Assembly (NCBI RefSeq): GCF_004137345.1
Contig: NZ_SDWV01000003.1
Location: 219,971 to 283,970 of the forward strand
Origin: Nocardioides zhouii
Lineage (GTDB): Bacteria > Actinomycetota > Actinomycetes > Propionibacteriales > Nocardioidaceae
Direction: 5' to 3'
Length of the DNA: 64,000 bases
Shown here: positions 18,979 to 26,825 of the stretch, one piece after another
How the letters are laid out: each line of letters begins with the position of its first letter
Position numbering within the stretch: the first letter of the stretch is position 1
Program-made: the position numbers and the translations under genes
The notes under the pieces: generated by a model
Database searches by the model: none
Told to the model about the DNA's origin: nothing
The model's input: the letters and a program-made list of their open reading frames with translations, nothing else

Positions 18979-20114
18979 GCCTGCTCAGCCTCGGCGTCAT
19001 CGGCACGTCTGCCAAGGAGAACGAGCACCGCCTCCCCCTCCACCCCGAGCACCTCTCGCGCCTGGCGCCCGAGGTGGCCGCGTTGACGACGCTCGAGCAC
19101 GGGTACGCCGCCCGCTTCGGGATCAGCGACGACGACCTCGCCCCGCACGTGGCCGGGTTCGCGTCGCGCGAGGCGATCATCGAGGGCTCTGACGTCGTGG
19201 TGCTGCCCAAGCCGCAGCACGAGGACGTGGCCCGGATGCACGCCGGCCAGGTGCTTTGGGGCTGGCCGCACTGCGTCCAGGACCCGACCATGACCCAGCT
19301 GGCGATCGACCGCGAGCTGACCCTGATCGCGTTCGAGGCGATGAATCACTGGACCTCCGACGGCCACGTCGGGCTCCACGTGTTCCACAAGAACAACGAG
19401 CTCGCGGGCTACTGCTCGGTGCTGCAGGCGATGGAGCTCGCCGGCATCACCGGCGACTACGGCCGCCGGCTCAGCGCCGTGGTGATCGGCTTCGGCGCCA
19501 CCGCGCGCGGCGCCGTCACCGCTCTCAAGGCCCACGGCGTCGGCGACGTCGCGGTGCTGACCACCCGCGGTGTCGCGGCCGTCGGCTCGCCCATCCACTC
19601 GGTGCGGATCCGGCAGTTCGACCACGACCCCGATGGCGCGGGCATCAGCGTCATCACCGACCGCGGACGCGAGCCGCTGGCGGCGTACCTGGCGGAGAAC
19701 GACATCGTCGTCAACTGCACGCTGCAGGACACGGCCGCGCCGCTGACGTACCTCCAGACCGACGACCTCGCCGACTTCCGCAACGGCAGCCTCATCGTCG
19801 ACGTGTCGTGCGACGAGGGGATGGGCTTCTCCTGGGCCGTGCCGACCACGTTCGACGACCCGATGTTCACCGTCGGCGGTCGCGTCCACTACTACGCGGT
19901 CGACCACAGCCCGTCGTACCTCTGGAACTCGGCCACCTGGGAGAACAGCGAGGCGCTGCTGCCGTTCGTCGAGCGGGTGCTGAGCGGACCCGAGGCGTGG
20001 GACGAGTCGGAGACCCTGAGTCGGGCGATCGAGATCCGCGACGGGCGCATCTGCAACCCGGCGATCTTGGCGTTCCAGGGCCGGTCGGCGGAGCACCCCT
20101 ACCCCGTCGGCTGA
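18975..20114 (+). CDS. Alanine dehydrogenase/PNT-family oxidoreductase, resembles N5-(carboxyethyl)ornithine synthase
   Basis: 379-aa cytosolic NAD(P)-dependent enzyme. The N-terminal AlaDh/PNT-like domain (GVIGTSAKENEHRLPLHPEH) matches the start of N5-(carboxyethyl)ornithine synthase and alanine dehydrogenases; the Rossmann segment is RLSAVVIGFGATARGAVTAL (about residue 160). The C-terminal DVSCDEGMGFSWAVPTTFDD and HYYAVDHSPSYLWN are typical of this subgroup. Substrate cannot be assigned; opine-type amino acid chemistry is possible. Start GTG overlaps the 44-aa gene. Its 3' end overlaps the convergent HIT gene by 16 bases. Confidence 0.72.
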   Translation: MSLLSLGVIGTSAKENEHRLPLHPEHLSRLAPEVAALTTLEHGYAARFGISDDDLAPHVAGFASREAIIEGSDVVVLPKPQHEDVARMHAGQVLWGWPHCVQDPTMTQLAIDRELTLIAFEAMNHWTSDGHVGLHVFHKNNELAGYCSVLQAMELAGITGDYGRRLSAVVIGFGATARGAVTALKAHGVGDVAVLTTRGVAAVGSPIHSVRIRQFDHDPDGAGISVITDRGREPLAAYLAENDIVVNCTLQDTAAPLTYLQTDDLADFRNGSLIVDVSCDEGMGFSWAVPTTFDDPMFTVGGRVHYYAVDHSPSYLWNSATWENSEALLPFVERVLSGPEAWDESETLSRAIEIRDGRICNPAILAFQGRSAEHPYPVG

Positions 20115-20617
20115 CCCGCCTCCCACGCGTCCGCGAGCAGGGCGCGCGTGTCCTCGAGCAGCTGCGGGAGCGTCTTTGTCCCGCCGACGATGGTGATGAA
20201 GTTGGCGTCGCCGGTCCACCGGGGGACGACGTGCTGGTGCAGGTGCTCCGACAGCGAGCCGCCGGCCGAGCGGCCGAGGTTGAGCCCGACGTTGAAGGAG
20301 TGCGGGCTGCTGATCGTGCGGATGGTGCGCAGCGCCTGCTGCGTCATCGCCATCAGCTCGCCGGACTCCGCCTCGGTGAGGTCGGTGAGGTCCGCGACGT
20401 GGCGGTAGGGCAGCACCATCAGGTGGCCCGGGTTGTAGGGGTGCAGGTTGAGCACGACGTACGTCGACTCGCCGCGCGCCACGACGAGGGACTCGTCGTC
20501 GGGGTGGCCGGGGATCGCGCAGAAGGGGCACCCCTCGTCGTCGACGACCGTGCGGACGTACGCCATCCGGTGGGGCGTCCAGATCCGTTCGAGACCGTCC
20601 GCGCCGTGTTCACCCAT
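20099..20617 (-). CDS. HIT family nucleotide hydrolase/phosphorylase
   Basis: 172-aa histidine-triad protein. The catalytic motif HLHQHVVP (H-x-H-x-H) is intact and the N-terminal CPFC motif of actinobacterial Ap4A-phosphorylase-like members is present (DEGCPFCAIPGHPDDES). In mycobacteria the gene at this place (next to thrS and pgsA) is an Ap4A phosphorylase, so the same activity is likely. The ATG is at 20615-20617. Divergent from the GNAT gene; 3' end overlaps the convergent dehydrogenase gene. Confidence 0.9.
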   Translation of the reverse strand: MGEHGADGLERIWTPHRMAYVRTVVDDEGCPFCAIPGHPDDESLVVARGESTYVVLNLHPYNPGHLMVLPYRHVADLTDLTEAESGELMAMTQQALRTIRTISSPHSFNVGLNLGRSAGGSLSEHLHQHVVPRWTGDANFITIVGGTKTLPQLLEDTRALLADAWEAGQPTG

Positions 20618-20640
20618 GTCAGTGATCCTAGGGTGGGCGC

Positions 20641-21117
20641 ATGACCACGATCCGGCCGGCCGGTGCCGCCGACATGGCAGCGGTGGCGGACCTCTGGCAC
20701 GAGGGCTGGCACTCCGGTCATGCCGGGCACGTGCCCGAGGGGCTGACAGCCCTGCGAACCCTGGCGGCCTTCCGCGAGCGCACTCCCCTGCGCGTCGACG
20801 ACACGACGGTCGGCGTCGACGACGCGGGCGAGCTGCTCGGGTTCGTGATGGTGGTGGGCGACGAGGTGGAGCAGGTCTTCGTCGGGCCCGCCGCTCGCGG
20901 GACCGGTGTCGCTGCCGTGCTGCTTGCGGAGGCCGAGCGCCAGGTCGCCGCTGCCGGGCACGCGTCGGCGTGGCTCGCCGTGGTCGCGGGCAACGCGCGG
21001 GCGCGCCGGTTCTACGAGAAGTACGGCTGGGTCGACGAGGGCGACCTGCCGTACGAGGTGACCGCCGGCGGGCAGACGTGGACCTCGCCGTGCCGGAGGT
21101 ACGTCAAGCCGGTCTGA
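20641..21117 (+). CDS. GNAT family N-acetyltransferase
   Basis: 158-aa acetyl-CoA-dependent acetyltransferase. The acetyl-CoA pyrophosphate loop is visible in VEQVFVGPAARGTGVAAVLL (R-G-x-G-V/A), and the C-terminal NARARRFYEKYGWVDEGD is the usual fourth motif. Substrate unknown. It starts 23 bases from the divergent HIT gene, so the two share a short promoter region. Confidence 0.88.
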   Translation: MTTIRPAGAADMAAVADLWHEGWHSGHAGHVPEGLTALRTLAAFRERTPLRVDDTTVGVDDAGELLGFVMVVGDEVEQVFVGPAARGTGVAAVLLAEAERQVAAAGHASAWLAVVAGNARARRFYEKYGWVDEGDLPYEVTAGGQTWTSPCRRYVKPV

Positions 21118-21143
21118 GCCGGCCCGGGGACGTCAGACGGAGG

Positions 21144-21171
21144 GGGCCACCACTCGACAGGGCCACCACTC
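21144..21171. repeat. Short direct repeat GGGCCACCACTC
   Basis: GGGCCACCACTC occurs at 21144-21155 and 21160-21171, a 16-base period, in the 84-base gap between the convergent GNAT and PatB-like genes. It has no obvious partner elsewhere in the window. Confidence 0.6.
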
Positions 21172-21201
21172 ACCCGGTCCGTATGACGTCAGCACGGTCC
21201 G

Positions 21202-22359
21202 TCAGGTCCAGGCCTTCGCCAGCCGCTCGACGATCTCGGTGAGCCGGTCGGGCGACGTCGCGATGTTGAGCCGGACGTGCCCGGTCGAGCCGGGGGCGTA
21301 CGACGCGCCGTCGCTCAGCCTCACCCGGCCCCGCTCGAGCGCGACCGCTGCGGCGTCGTCGTGGCCGTAGGCGGACGCGTCGAGCCAGGCGAGGTACGTC
21401 GCCTCGAGCGGGCGCATCCGCACCTCGGGCAAGTGGGTGGCGAGCAGCGAGCCGAGCAACGACCGCTGCTGGTCGAGACGTTCGACCAGCGAGGCGAGCC
21501 ACGGGTCGCCGTGGTCGTACGCAGCGAGGGCGGCGACCACGCCGAGGGCGGAGTACGAGTCGTTGCGCGACATCGGCTCCTCGTCGAGCCGGGCGCGGTC
21601 GGCCGCCGAGGGCACCACGAGCTGGGCGCACTTCAAGCCGGCGGTGTTGAACGCCTTGGACGCCGAGACCACCGCGACTGCGTGGTCGTGCGTGCCGTCG
21701 ATCGCGAGGTAGGAGACGTGCTCCGCGCCTGGCAGCACCAGCGGGGCGAAGATCTCGTCGCACACGACGCGGGCACCGTGGCGGAGGACGACGTCGCGGA
21801 TCCCCTCCAGCTCGGCGCGGGTGAACGCGCGGCCCCACGGGTTGTGCGGCTGGTTCAGGATCAGCGTCTGCGCGCCGTCGGCGAGGAGCCGGTCGAGCCG
21901 GTCGAGGTCGATCTCGGCGCGCTCGGCCGAGGCCGGCACCTCGAGCAGGTGCTCGGCCCGACCGGTGATGCCGGCCAGCCGGTGCTGGGCGTTGTAGCCG
22001 GGCGTCGGGAAGACCACTCCCTCGGGCCCGCTGAGGACGTCGATCGCCAGGCGTACGCCGCCCGTGACGTCCACGACGGCCCGGACCGCCGCGGCATCCG
22101 GCGCCCACCCGAAGTGGCGCCCGGCCCAGCCGGCGTACGCCTCACCGAGCTCGGGGTAGTGATCGAGCGGGTACCCCGTGACTCCGTCGGCGAGCGCCCG
22201 CTGGACGGCCTCCAGCACCACCGGGTCGACCGCGTAGTCCATCTCGGCGACCCACGCCGGGATCACGTCGTCGGGCACCGTGCCCCACTTGAGGGGCAGG
22301 GCGCGGCGCGCCTCCGCCTCGGTGAGGTCGACGACGGGACGACGTACGTCCGGGGCCAC
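21202..22359 (-). CDS. PatB/MalY-type PLP-dependent aminotransferase or C-S lyase
   Basis: 385-aa fold-type I PLP enzyme. The PLP lysine lies in VSASKAFNTAGLKCAQLV (about residue 235), and PHNPWGRAFTRAEL carries the Asn/Pro segment of the family; PTPGYNAQH is typical of MalY/PatB, which cleave cystathionine-like C-S bonds. True substrate unknown. It follows thrS by seven bases on the same strand and is probably cotranscribed with it. Confidence 0.88.
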   Translation of the reverse strand: MAPDVRRPVVDLTEAEARRALPLKWGTVPDDVIPAWVAEMDYAVDPVVLEAVQRALADGVTGYPLDHYPELGEAYAGWAGRHFGWAPDAAAVRAVVDVTGGVRLAIDVLSGPEGVVFPTPGYNAQHRLAGITGRAEHLLEVPASAERAEIDLDRLDRLLADGAQTLILNQPHNPWGRAFTRAELEGIRDVVLRHGARVVCDEIFAPLVLPGAEHVSYLAIDGTHDHAVAVVSASKAFNTAGLKCAQLVVPSAADRARLDEEPMSRNDSYSALGVVAALAAYDHGDPWLASLVERLDQQRSLLGSLLATHLPEVRMRPLEATYLAWLDASAYGHDDAAAVALERGRVRLSDGASYAPGSTGHVRLNIATSPDRLTEIVERLAKAWT

Positions 22360-22366
22360 GACGGCG

Positions 22367-24358
22367 TCAGACCTGCTCGCGCGACGCCACTGCTGCGGCG
22401 ACCCGCTCGATCGCCTCGGCGAGGGGCACGCCGTTGTCCTGGCGGCCGTCGCGGTAGCGGAACGAGACCGCGCCCTTCTCGACGTCGTCGTCGCCAGCGA
22501 TCAGCATGAACGGCACCTTCTGCAGCTGCGCGTTGCGGATCTTCTTCTGCATCCGGTCGTCGGACTCGTCCACCTCGACCCGCAAGCCCTGCGCCTTCAT
22601 CTGCTTGGCGATGTCGAAGAGGTAGTCGTTGTGGCGCTCGGCGATCGGGATGCCCTGGACCTGGACGGGCGCGAGCCAGGGCGGGAACGCACCGGCGTAG
22701 TGCTCGACCAGGACGCCGATGAACCGCTCGATCGAGCCGAACTTGGCGGAGTGGATCATCACCGGCTGCTTGCGGGTGCCGTCGGCGGCGACGTACTCGA
22801 GGTTGAAGCGGTCGACCGCCGGCTGGTTGAAGTCGTACTGGATGGTCGACATCTGCCAGGTCCGGCCGATCGCGTCCTTGGCCTGCACGGAGATCTTCGG
22901 GCCGTAGAACGCGGCGCCGCCCGGGTCGGGCACGAGATCCACGCCGAACTTCAGCGCCGCGGTCTCCAGCACCTCGGTCGCGGTCGCCCACTGGTCGTCG
23001 GAGCCGATGAACTTGTCGGGCTTCGAGTCGTCGCGGGTCGACAGCTCGAAGTAGTAGTCGTCGAGGCCGAAGTCCTTCAGCAGGCCGGTGACGAAGGTGA
23101 GCAGGTGCTCGACCTCCGCCGGCGCCTGCTCGGGGGTGACGTAGGAGTGCGAGTCGTCCTGGGTCATCGCGCGTACGCGGGTCAGGCCGTGGACGACGCC
23201 GGACTTCTCGTAGCGGTAGACGGACCCGAACTCGAAGAACCGCAGCGGCAGCTCGCGGTAGGAGCGCTGCCGCGACCGGTAGATGAGGTTGTGCATGGGG
23301 CAGTTCATCGCCTTGAGGCGGTACTCGGCGTGCTCCATCTCCATCGGCGGGAACATGGTGTCCGCGTAGTAGGGCAGGTGCCCCGAGGTGTGGAACAGCC
23401 CGTCCTTGCTGATGTGGGGGGTGCCGACGTAGTCGAAGCCCTCCTCGAGGTGCCGGCGGCGGACGTAGTCCTCCATCTCCCGCTTGATCACGCCACCGCG
23501 GGGGTGGAAGACCGCCATGCCGGACCCGATCTCGTCGGGGAAGGAGTAGAGGTCGAGCTCGCGGCCGAGCTTGCGGTGGTCGCGGCGCTCGGCCTCCTCG
23601 ATCCGATGGAGGTGCTCCTCGAGCGCCTCCTTGGTCTCCCAGGCGGTGCCGTAGATGCGCTGGAGCTGCTTGTTCTTCTCGTCTCCGCGCCAGTAGGCCG
23701 CCGCGCTGCGCATCAGCTTGAAGGCAGGGATCCGCTTGGTGGTGGGCAGGTGCGGACCGCGGCACAGGTCCGACCACTTCGCCTCGCCGCTGCGACCGAT
23801 GTTGTCGTAGATGGTGAGCTCACCGGCCCCAACCTCGACGGCAGCGCCCTCGGTGTCGGACGCACCCGCGCCGCCCTTGAGGCCGATCAGCTCGATCTTG
23901 TACGGCTCGTCCTTGAGCTCGGTCAACGCGTCGGCATCGGTGGTGACCCGGCGCTCGAAGCGCTGGTTCTCCTTGATGATCTTGCGCATCGCCGACTCGA
24001 TCTTGACCAGGTCCTCGGGGACGAACGGGGTCTCGACGTCGAAGTCGTAGTAGAAGCCGTTGTCGATCGGCGGGCCGATGCCGAGCTTGGCGTCCGGCCA
24101 CAGCTGCTGGACGGCCTGGGCCATCACGTGGGCGGTCGAGTGCCGCAGGATGTCGCGGCCGTCGGCGCTGTCGATCGCCACGCCCTCGACCTCGTCGCCG
24201 TCGGCCAGCTCGTAGGCCAGGTCCTTCAACGACCCGCCGACGCGGGCCGCGACCACGTCGGCGTCGTCGCGGAACAGCTCCCACGCCTTGGTGCCCGTCG
24301 TGACCGAGGTCTCCGCACGCTGATCGGCGTGGATGCGGACGACCTGGATGTCGGACAC
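22367..24358 (-). CDS. thrS: Threonine--tRNA ligase
   Basis: 663-aa class IIa synthetase. Domains: an N-terminal TGS-like region (1-70), the editing domain with [11 protein letters not shown] (HxxxH) and a downstream Cys, a catalytic core with zinc ligands in [21 protein letters not shown] and motif 2 [14 protein letters not shown], and a C-terminal anticodon-binding domain ([20 protein letters not shown]). Length and motifs are standard. Conserved neighbour of the HIT gene and pgsA in actinobacteria. Confidence 0.97.
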   Translation of the reverse strand: MSDIQVVRIHADQRAETSVTTGTKAWELFRDDADVVAARVGGSLKDLAYELADGDEVEGVAIDSADGRDILRHSTAHVMAQAVQQLWPDAKLGIGPPIDNGFYYDFDVETPFVPEDLVKIESAMRKIIKENQRFERRVTTDADALTELKDEPYKIELIGLKGGAGASDTEGAAVEVGAGELTIYDNIGRSGEAKWSDLCRGPHLPTTKRIPAFKLMRSAAAYWRGDEKNKQLQRIYGTAWETKEALEEHLHRIEEAERRDHRKLGRELDLYSFPDEIGSGMAVFHPRGGVIKREMEDYVRRRHLEEGFDYVGTPHISKDGLFHTSGHLPYYADTMFPPMEMEHAEYRLKAMNCPMHNLIYRSRQRSYRELPLRFFEFGSVYRYEKSGVVHGLTRVRAMTQDDSHSYVTPEQAPAEVEHLLTFVTGLLKDFGLDDYYFELSTRDDSKPDKFIGSDDQWATATEVLETAALKFGVDLVPDPGGAAFYGPKISVQAKDAIGRTWQMSTIQYDFNQPAVDRFNLEYVAADGTRKQPVMIHSAKFGSIERFIGVLVEHYAGAFPPWLAPVQVQGIPIAERHNDYLFDIAKQMKAQGLRVEVDESDDRMQKKIRNAQLQKVPFMLIAGDDDVEKGAVSFRYRDGRQDNGVPLAEAIERVAAAVASREQV

Positions 24359-24485
24359 GAGAGCTCCTTCAGAAGCGTTGGTGGAGGTGCGACGGATGTC
24401 CCGGCGAGCCTATCGGCCGGGAAGCGCCGGCCTCACCCGGGTTTCCTCCCACCCGCGTCGGCGCAGACGACCGCGCTGAGGGTGG

Positions 24486-24630
24486 GCGACCGGGCGATTC
24501 CTCGCGCTGAGGAGCGGCGACCGGGCGATTCCTCGCGCTGAGGAGCGGCGACCGGGCGATTCCTCGCCCTGGAGCGCGAGGAAGTGCCCGGTCAGCGCCC
24601 TGGAGCGCGAGGAAGTGCCCGGTCAGTGGG
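24486..24630. repeat. Palindromic repeat array, TGACCGGGCACTTC family, second locus
   Basis: Three direct units with a 31-base period start at 24486, 24517 and 24548 (GCGACCGGGCGATTCCTCGC then GCTGAGGAGC). They are followed by two inverted units of the same period (about 24570-24600 and 24601-24630) that read TGACCGGGCACTTCCTCGC on the minus strand. The core TGACCGGGCACTTC is identical to that of the array at 6728-6835. The last inverted unit contains the TGA stop of the SMR gene. The array separates that gene's 3' end from the thrS promoter region. Confidence 0.9.
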
Positions 24631-24949
24631 CGCCCTGCAGGTTGAGGACGACGACGCCGGTGATGATCATGCCGAGCGCGGCGACCTTGAGCGGGTTGAG
24701 CGACTCGCCCAGCCACACGGCGCCGATCACGGCGACCGCAGCCGTGCCGAGGCCGGCCCAGATGGCGTACGCCGTGGACACGGGCATGTGGCGCACCACC
24801 AGCGCGAGCAGCCAGATCGAGGCTGCGTAGCCGAGGACGACCAGCGCCGACCACAGCGGGTCCTTGAAGCCCTGGGTGCGCGGAAGTGCCGCCGTGGCGG
24901 CGACCTCGGTGGCGATGGCTGCCAGCAGCAGTCCGATGGCGGCGTACAT
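24623..24949 (-). CDS. Small multidrug resistance (SMR) efflux protein, EmrE/Qac type
   Basis: 108-aa four-helix membrane antiporter exporting cationic compounds with proton exchange. The essential Glu is in IATEVAATAAL (helix 1), and AYAIWAGLGTAAVAV in helix 3 is the Qac-type signature with its Trp. The gene is divergent from a TetR regulator, and two palindromic operators lie between them, so expression is probably repressed until an inducing compound is present. The stop codon is part of the downstream repeat array. Confidence 0.92.
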   Translation of the reverse strand: MYAAIGLLLAAIATEVAATAALPRTQGFKDPLWSALVVLGYAASIWLLALVVRHMPVSTAYAIWAGLGTAAVAVIGAVWLGESLNPLKVAALGMIITGVVVLNLQGAH

Positions 24950-24967
24950 GTCTCCTCCTCAGGCATG

Positions 24968-25006
24968 TGTAGCAGGTGCTACACACGCACTGTAGCACCT
25001 GCTACA
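24968..25006. promoter_or_regulatory. Twin TetR operators between SMR and tetR genes
   Basis: TGTAGCAGGTGCTACA (24968-24983) and TGTAGCACCTGCTACA (24991-25006) are each palindromic apart from the two central bases, and each is the exact reverse complement of the other. Centre-to-centre spacing is 23 bases. They fill the 65-base divergent promoter region, so the TetR protein most likely represses both genes. Confidence 0.85.
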
Positions 25007-25014
25007 GTCACGCC

Positions 25015-25578
25015 GTGGCCAAGGACCCCGAACGCCGTCAGGTGTGGACGCGAGAGGCGACCGACTACGCCCTCGCGCACGGCCTGATCGGCCTGAGCCT
25101 GCGACCGCTGGCGGCCTCGCTCGGCACGAGCGACCGGATGCTGCTCTATCACTTCGGCACCAAGGACGACCTGGTCGCCGCCATCCTCCGCGAGTCCAAC
25201 GACCGCGCAGTGGCGGGCGTGGCAGGCCTCCCGCCGTCGCGGGACCTGCGGGCCGCCGTGCACGACCTGTGGGCCCGCGTCCGCTCCCCCGGCCTCGAGG
25301 CGTGCAGCCGGTTGTACGTCGAGGCTGCCGCGCTCGGCCTCCTGGGTCACGAGCCCTACGCCAGCGTGGTGCTCGAGGCCAACGCGCGCTGGTACGGGTC
25401 GCTGGTCACCCACCTGACGAGGTCGGGCGTCGCCCGGCCCCTCGCCAAGCGGGCCGCGACGATCACCGACGCCGCCTTCATGGGCTTCCAGCTGGACGCC
25501 CCGCTCTACACCGGCACCCCCGCTGCGAAGCGGGCGGTGGTCGACCTCGCCGAGGCCGTGGCTGCGCTGGAGCGCTGA
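25015..25578 (+). CDS. TetR family transcriptional regulator
   Basis: 187-aa one-component repressor. The N-terminal helix-turn-helix is in LSLRPLAASLGTSDRMLLYH followed by FGTKDDLVAAIL; the rest is the ligand-binding helical domain. Start is GTG at 25015, only eight bases beyond the second operator, consistent with autorepression. Divergent SMR efflux gene is the presumed target, making a self-contained drug-responsive module. The stop is one base away from the stop of the convergent 57-aa gene. Confidence 0.92.
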   Translation: MAKDPERRQVWTREATDYALAHGLIGLSLRPLAASLGTSDRMLLYHFGTKDDLVAAILRESNDRAVAGVAGLPPSRDLRAAVHDLWARVRSPGLEACSRLYVEAAALGLLGHEPYASVVLEANARWYGSLVTHLTRSGVARPLAKRAATITDAAFMGFQLDAPLYTGTPAAKRAVVDLAEAVAALER

Positions 25579-25579
25579 C

Positions 25580-25753
25580 TCAGGCGGCGTGCGCCGACCG
25601 GCGGGCAGCCCGACCCATGACCTGGGTCTGCTCGGTGCCGCACCAGCACGTGAACGTGACCTCGATGCCGTGGTCCGTGTTGGTCATCGAGCTCACCTGG
25701 CTCTGGAAGATGAGCACTCGGGTGGCACACACCTGGCAGTTGTTGTCGAACAT
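25580..25753 (-). CDS. Small CxxC protein (57 aa), possible zinc ribbon
   Basis: A 57-codon gene from ATG 25751-25753 to TGA 25580-25582. GAGGAGGT, an essentially perfect ribosome site, lies seven bases before the ATG, which makes a real gene likely. The product starts MFDNNCQVCATRVLIF and later has FTCWCGTEQ, so two Cys pairs (CxxC and CxC) could bind one metal ion. The C-terminus is basic (GRAARRSAHAA). Function unknown. It is convergent with tetR (1-base gap) and divergent from the LysR gene. Confidence 0.75.
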   Translation of the reverse strand: MFDNNCQVCATRVLIFQSQVSSMTNTDHGIEVTFTCWCGTEQTQVMGRAARRSAHAA

Positions 25754-25785
25754 CGCTGACCTCCTCAGATCTGGTTGCGTAGATC

Positions 25786-25799
25786 AATCGTCCCCGATT
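25786..25799. promoter_or_regulatory. Possible LysR-type operator
   Basis: AATCG-TCCC-CGATT is a perfect 5-base inverted repeat in the 97-base divergent gap between the CxxC-protein gene and the LysR gene, about 50 bases from the latter's start. LysR regulators commonly bind T-N11-A palindromes near their own promoters; the link is inference. Confidence 0.4.
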
Positions 25800-25850
25800 C
25801 GGATCTCTAGGGGTAGCCTCGGTTTCCAGCGGCATCCAAAGGAGATTCCT

Positions 25851-26768
25851 ATGCTTTCATTGCACCAGCTGCGCTGCTTCCTCGCGACGTACGAGCACGG
25901 GTCGCTCACCGCCGCGGCCGAAGAGCTGGGCTATGCGCAGCCGTCGGTGTCCGAGCAGGTCCGGGGTCTCGAGAAGACGCTCGGCGTGCCCCTCTTCCGG
26001 CGGGTAGGGCGAGGCGTCGTGCCCACCACGCTGGCCGACACCCTGCGTCCGTACGCCGAGCAGGCCATCGCCGCGGCCGAGGAGGCGCGACGGGCGGTGC
26101 AGAGCGCGGTGTCGCTGGAGAGCGGCACGATCCGGTTCGGGATGTTCGGCGCCGCCCGGTTCTACGCCGGGTCGCAGATCGTGGCCGACGTGCTCGAGCG
26201 CTACCCCGGAGTCCGCGTGGAGCTGATCGGCCAGCACTCCAACGAGGTCCAGGAACAGCTGCGCCGCGGACACCTGGAGGCCGCGATGATCGCCGTCACC
26301 AGCGTCGAGAGCGAGGGGATGACCGTGATCCCGGTGGCCCGGGACGAGCTCGTCTACATCTCGGCCGATCCCGAGCGACTCGCCTCGCCGGTCACCGCCG
26401 CGCGACTCGCGAAGGCGCAGCTGATCATGCCGGAGACGACGTGGCGGTCCACCGACTCCGTCCGGATTGTGCTCCGCCGCTTCCTGCACGAGGCGGGCTA
26501 CAACCCGCAGACCCGCATCGAGGTGGAGGAGGCGGAGACCGCTGTCGACCTCGTCGGGCGCGGCTTCGGCGACTCGGTCATCCCCCGCGGCGGCGCCGTA
26601 CAGCTCATCCCGCAGCTCGCCCCGCACGTCGGCTACGTCTCGCTGCGTCCGCGGCAGTACGACGTGATGGCGATTGTGCACCGGGCCGGTGCGGTGCTGT
26701 CGCCGGCGGCCCAGGTCATGATCGAGGTGGCGACCAGGCACATCCAGTCGATCGCGGAGCCGATCTGA
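25851..26768 (+). CDS. LysR family transcriptional regulator
   Basis: 305-aa regulator. Winged helix-turn-helix: LHQLRCFLATYEHGSLTAAA, ELGYAQPSVSEQVRGLEKTL, then LFRRVGRGVVPT; the C-terminal periplasmic-binding-like domain (from about residue 90) binds an unknown effector. AAAGGAGATTCCT precedes the ATG. It is followed after 57 bases by the glycosyltransferase operon on the same strand, so it may regulate that operon, be cotranscribed with it, or simply be adjacent. Confidence 0.92.
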   Translation: MLSLHQLRCFLATYEHGSLTAAAEELGYAQPSVSEQVRGLEKTLGVPLFRRVGRGVVPTTLADTLRPYAEQAIAAAEEARRAVQSAVSLESGTIRFGMFGAARFYAGSQIVADVLERYPGVRVELIGQHSNEVQEQLRRGHLEAAMIAVTSVESEGMTVIPVARDELVYISADPERLASPVTAARLAKAQLIMPETTWRSTDSVRIVLRRFLHEAGYNPQTRIEVEEAETAVDLVGRGFGDSVIPRGGAVQLIPQLAPHVGYVSLRPRQYDVMAIVHRAGAVLSPAAQVMIEVATRHIQSIAEPI

Positions 26769-26825
26769 TCCCACCCGCGCGGGTGGCGGCGGCGGTGAAG
26801 TCGCAGGATCCGGGTACGTCGCACC

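Noticed and set aside
24950..25014. A guanidine or other riboswitch in front of the SMR gene.
   Set aside because: The short leader is fully occupied by two TetR operators and the gene looks EmrE/Qac-type rather than guanidine-exporter type; no riboswitch motif was seen.
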